From positions 71,790,424 through 71,854,423 of the forward strand of contig JACSVZ010000014.1 of NCBI GenBank assembly GCA_014706295.1: a DNA stretch of 64,000 nt, written 5' to 3'. Below the pieces are notes generated by a model that saw only the letters and a program-made list of their open reading frames with translations, ran no database searches and was not told where the DNA came from. The DNA is from Lycocorax pyrrhopterus obiensis (Eukaryota > Chordata > Aves > Passeriformes > Paradisaeidae). The position numbers and the translations under genes are program-made. Positions 60,704-64,000 of this stretch are shown piece by piece. Numbering within the stretch: position 1 is the stretch's first letter; the number at the start of each line of letters is the position of its first letter.

Positions 60704-62900
60704 AGTAATCAAAGCTAGAGTAAAGAAACCCCAAAAAACTAAGTGTTTTCTAAAAACAAGTCAGAGAGATTTAAAAGAGTAAAAGTTACTGATGTTTAGC
60801 ACTTTAAATCCTAAAAGGCATGGAGCTGCTCTGCCCATTGTGATGATTTCCCTTTCGTGCACTGAAGGCTGAATGAACAGATGTATCAGGCCAGATCAAA
60901 GACCAGTCTACTACAGCACCACTATCCTGTTTCCTCTCATGCTCTCTGTCGGATATTTGGAGAATAAACAGGTATTATTTTTCAGTTTATAACCAAACTC
61001 CAAATGTAGGGTCTGCTTCTTGCAACATTTAGCCACCTGTGGTACCTGCAGAGATGGTTCCAGAGGTGAATTGTTAATTAGATCCCAGAAGATTACCAGT
61101 GGTTTTTCAGATCTTAAATTAGCACGGTAAGCTGCTGCTGACTTGCTGCCTGCAGTGGAGGTGGGATAGGGGAAGGTCTGGTTTACAAAACAAAAATAAA
61201 TTCCGCGGGATGCTGGCAGCAAAGGCTGGATGAGCAGATGGGATTTCCTGTGCTGCCTGCCAAGGGTGAACACCCATCCTACTGCTCCCCAGGCGCTGGG
61301 ACATCATTTCATCCCACCTCCCCTTGCAGCTCAGCCTTTGGGGTCCATTCTCTGCTGACCTGCTCTGCGGCAGTTCTTTGAGCTGAAAAAAATATTTAAT
61401 ACTTGGCAAGGTACTCCCTTCCAAACCAGAATTACTTATTTATTTGTCTTTGTATTTGTCTTTGTTTAGAAGTGAAACCACAACATCCAACTTAATTTCT
61501 CACTGCCAAAGTTATTTCTAATGCTCTCGCCTGCACTGCAGGATAGGATGTAGAATTCAATTTATACTCTGTTCACTATTTCAGTACATTAAAGCTGAGA
61601 ATCAAAAGATACCCTTGCTGTCTATATAAGAGTGCAGTCCACAGAACTGTAATCTTTCTTCTATTTATTTCTTCTTTTTATTCCACCTATTCCACAGTTT
61701 TCTAATGTAAAGCACATTAATAAAACTGCCCTTCAAAAAATTCGTATCTTCCAATTCAATAGCTGTTGGAAAAAGATATTTGGAATTATTATTGCTGAAA
61801 AATATTTGGAATAATAATAATGTTTCAAGAATGTTTAAGGCTCAGTGTATGATTTACCCTCTTTTATTTACGCTTTCACAAATTTCAGATGAACTTTGGA
61901 CTGAGAAACACTCTAAGTTACAACATAAATATGGAATAGATGGTAAAGTTTTAGCTTCACAGTATTTTAATAAAGTGGCATTGAATTATAGTAAAGAAGT
62001 AATATTATGAATAAACAAAAAAGAAATTTTTTCTAATGAAGAAGCTTGTTTTTACATTTAACCAGTACCCCCGAATGGTAGCATTCCTTATCCATTACAG
62101 GAAATAGAAAATAAGTTTCATAGCCATGAGTTGAAACTAATTTGCAAGACCAGATTTTCATGTTAGTGTTTTTGAAAAACAACCATTCTTTTAAAATTGA
62201 GCAGTAATGTAACATCTTATATCATTTTCATTTTAATTAAATTTTAGCATATACTGCCTTATTTCCTTGCATTTAATTTTGCTATCAGTTGATTTGAGGC
62301 AGTTTTTGAATTATTATTATTTTCCCTGGCATGATTTTGTTATTAAAAAATTACAAGACTATGTACTGGAAAAATCATTTGTAAATGAAAATGGCTTTCT
62401 ACTTTTAGTCTCTGTGATAGCTTCGTTTAGTAAATATTGCAGTATCAAATACTGAAATGGATAATCACTTATAGAATCAGTGTTTCATATGTGTTTTTCA
62501 TACAAGAGAATTTGTCACAGTAAGATCTTTGGTTGTCTAAACACATTACTCGCAGAGTTTTCTGAATTTCCTCCGGAGGAAACAAACATTCTGCCAGAGG
62601 GAGAAAAAGGAGGCCCGATTATGTGTAGGATAAAATGAATCTTTGTGTTTAAACCAGATAACTTTCAATGTATGCAAGCCAAGTAATGAATATGCAATGC
62701 AGAAATACCCTGGTGAAAGGCTGAAACTGCCTCTTACTTCTATGTAAGACCAAAATATTTTTAACACATAGTGCAATTCTTTCCCCCAAAACCATATCAC
62801 GCAAATATGTGTAACTACACAGTCTACTGGGTAACAAAATGTTGTTAAGAATCAATGCAGACTTCAGTTTGCACAACAATCTGGGGCAGCACCAGCTCTA
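60704..62900. other. Non-coding stretch
   Basis: AT-rich unique sequence with slightly higher GC at 61.1-61.4 kb, where a 120-codon minus-strand frame (60911-61273) has no recognised motif. No gene called. Confidence 0.6.
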
Positions 62901-63187
62901 TTAATGGCCAGGTAATTTTATTTCTTGAAATACAACGCAGCAATGTGTCTTTACAGAATCAATAGCTTCTCTGATTACAGCTAGCATGGCTCTCAAGTCA
63001 GGCTGCAAATGCCATGCAATTATACTCCAAGGCACTATTTCTGCCTCTTGTGCCACCTCTTCTGGAGGCTCAATCATCCAAACATCTCCTCCAAGCTCCA
63101 ACAGAGACAGGTAACTCATTTCATCCCGAGATTTCAAGGGTCGCCAAGCCAGGAAAGACGCAGCACCAACAACCTGTGGTGTATCTT
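62901..63187 (-). other. Candidate coding exon or pseudogene piece, product unknown
   Basis: On the minus strand, an acceptor with a T-rich lead (TCGTGTTTTTAATTAG) ends at 63188. Behind it one frame is open for 94 codons to a TAA at 62901, with peptide pieces VVGAASFLAWRPLKSRDEMS, LLELGGDVWMIEPPEEVAQE and IIAWHLQPDLRAMLAVIREA. A weak donor (TCT|GTAAAG) at 62955/62954 would end a 233-base exon. Alternatively the reading appears to continue past the stop in a shifted frame (IELVLPQIVVQTEVCIDS), which would suggest a one-base indel in a pseudogene. No family is recognised, and chance remains likely. Confidence 0.22.
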
Positions 63188-64000
63188 CTAATTAAAAACA
63201 CGAGAAAAACTTTAGCTTGGATGTCCACCTGCCATCCATTAACACTGCATTACTGGAATATAAAAAGTAAAACCACAAAAAAATTCCCCTCCTATAAATA
63301 TCTGCTTGATTCAGTGGAAAGTGACTGCCATCATTTGTTCCCCTTGAGTGCATAAAAATTGCTGCCTGTTAGCTCTTTGGTTCCTGCAATTGCTAGAGAG
63401 TTTTGAAGCCTTTTCTCTGGCATGAAAGTCTCTTTTATGATGGATTATTTTCAGTCAGATAGTCCAGAGATTCAAATTTAAACCGATCGGTGTGCTTATT
63501 GCTTGACTCCAAAGATTAAATGGCAACTGAGCTGAGATTAGGCTCACCACTCTGTACTCGAACTTAGTTTCCAACGAAGGGCTGAAAATAGCTATTATTG
63601 TTCCACCGGCCTGAAATGCTGGATGGGTGCTTAGCAAGTTCTGTAATAAAGTACACAATTCTCCTTTTTTCCCCCCTTATCTCTCCCCATAATGACATAC
63701 AGTTCATTTTGTTGCAGTTTATTGGCAGGCGTTGTAGGTTCGACCAACAAAATCAATACCCAGGGCTGGATCCTGCACATTCACTGGGCAATTTGGAGAC
63801 TTGCAGGAGTTTTATGTTAAGAATTTGCAGAAGAGATACAGTGCCCTGGTAACTAGAAACAAATCTTAGACCTTAAGCTTATCCCAATTCTAGACAGGAG
63901 GAACTGGACAGACACATTAATAATGTCTACTAAAGCATTTTGGACCTGAAAAGTGCACATATATTGTTGCCCTGTCTCTAAATTCTCTTTCTCTGTCTGT
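63188..64000. other. Non-coding end of window
   Basis: Unique AT-rich sequence with no recognised element. A plus-strand word GGTTCGACC at about 63738 resembles a tRNA B box but has no A box or cloverleaf around it. Confidence 0.6.

Noticed and set aside
63720..63760. Word GGTTCGACC resembling a tRNA B box
   Set aside because: No A box, no acceptor stem pairing and no cloverleaf can be built around it.
1..64000. CRISPR arrays, insertion sequences, operons or riboswitches
   Set aside because: No regularly spaced repeats, transposase genes or prokaryotic gene organisation occur. The DNA is vertebrate in character.

Overview
The window reads as nuclear DNA of a bird, most likely a songbird or another neoavian. 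The main evidence is seventeen fragments of CR1 LINE retrotransposons. They carry the avian CR1 3' signature: the segment that says 'GTGTCCCTGCCCATGGCAGG', then 'AAGGTCCCTTCCAACCC', then a short terminal repeat of the ATTCTATG/ATTCTGTG type. The background is AT-rich, intron-like or intergenic sequence with vertebrate-style microsatellites. There are no bacterial-style operons, no dense gene order and no rRNA, tRNA or CRISPR structures.

I could not identify any protein-coding gene with confidence. Almost every open frame is short, and the longer ones are explained by CR1 (about 11.4-11.9, 15.1-15.8, 18.0-18.5, 35.9-36.3, 38.2-38.6 and 52.6-53.1 kb), by the homopurine microsatellite (57.3-57.7 kb) or by chance. 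The window is therefore most simply a gene desert or part of one or more very long introns. Four places have an open frame next to a convincing splice signal and are recorded as low-confidence exon candidates: 7547-7748 (minus, both splice sites strong), 34979-35245 (plus, terminal), 45991-46325 (plus, terminal) and 62901-63187 (minus, with a possible frameshift). None matches a gene I recognise.

Layout: 1-11.4 kb is repeat-poor, with one very old CR1 remnant at 3.6 kb and an 18-bp octamer palindrome at 6.6 kb. From 11.4 to 18.4 kb there are three CR1 copies, including the longest (about 0.84 kb, minus), which retains part of the reverse-transcriptase ORF. From 18.4 to 35.9 kb is mostly unique DNA with two worn CR1 fragments and a run of 44 T. 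From 35.9 to 53 kb there are four scattered CR1 copies and a pentanucleotide repeat. From 54.6 to 60.7 kb lies the most repeat-rich part: seven CR1 3' ends, all in plus orientation, three of them directly head to tail, together with a GC-rich diverged tandem duplication and a 367-nt uninterrupted homopurine tract. The last 3 kb is unique apart from the minus-strand exon candidate.

No genes can be shown to work together. I did not find a clear new biological system. The items most worth checking are the same-orientation CR1 cluster, the homopurine tract, the octamer palindrome and the exon candidates.
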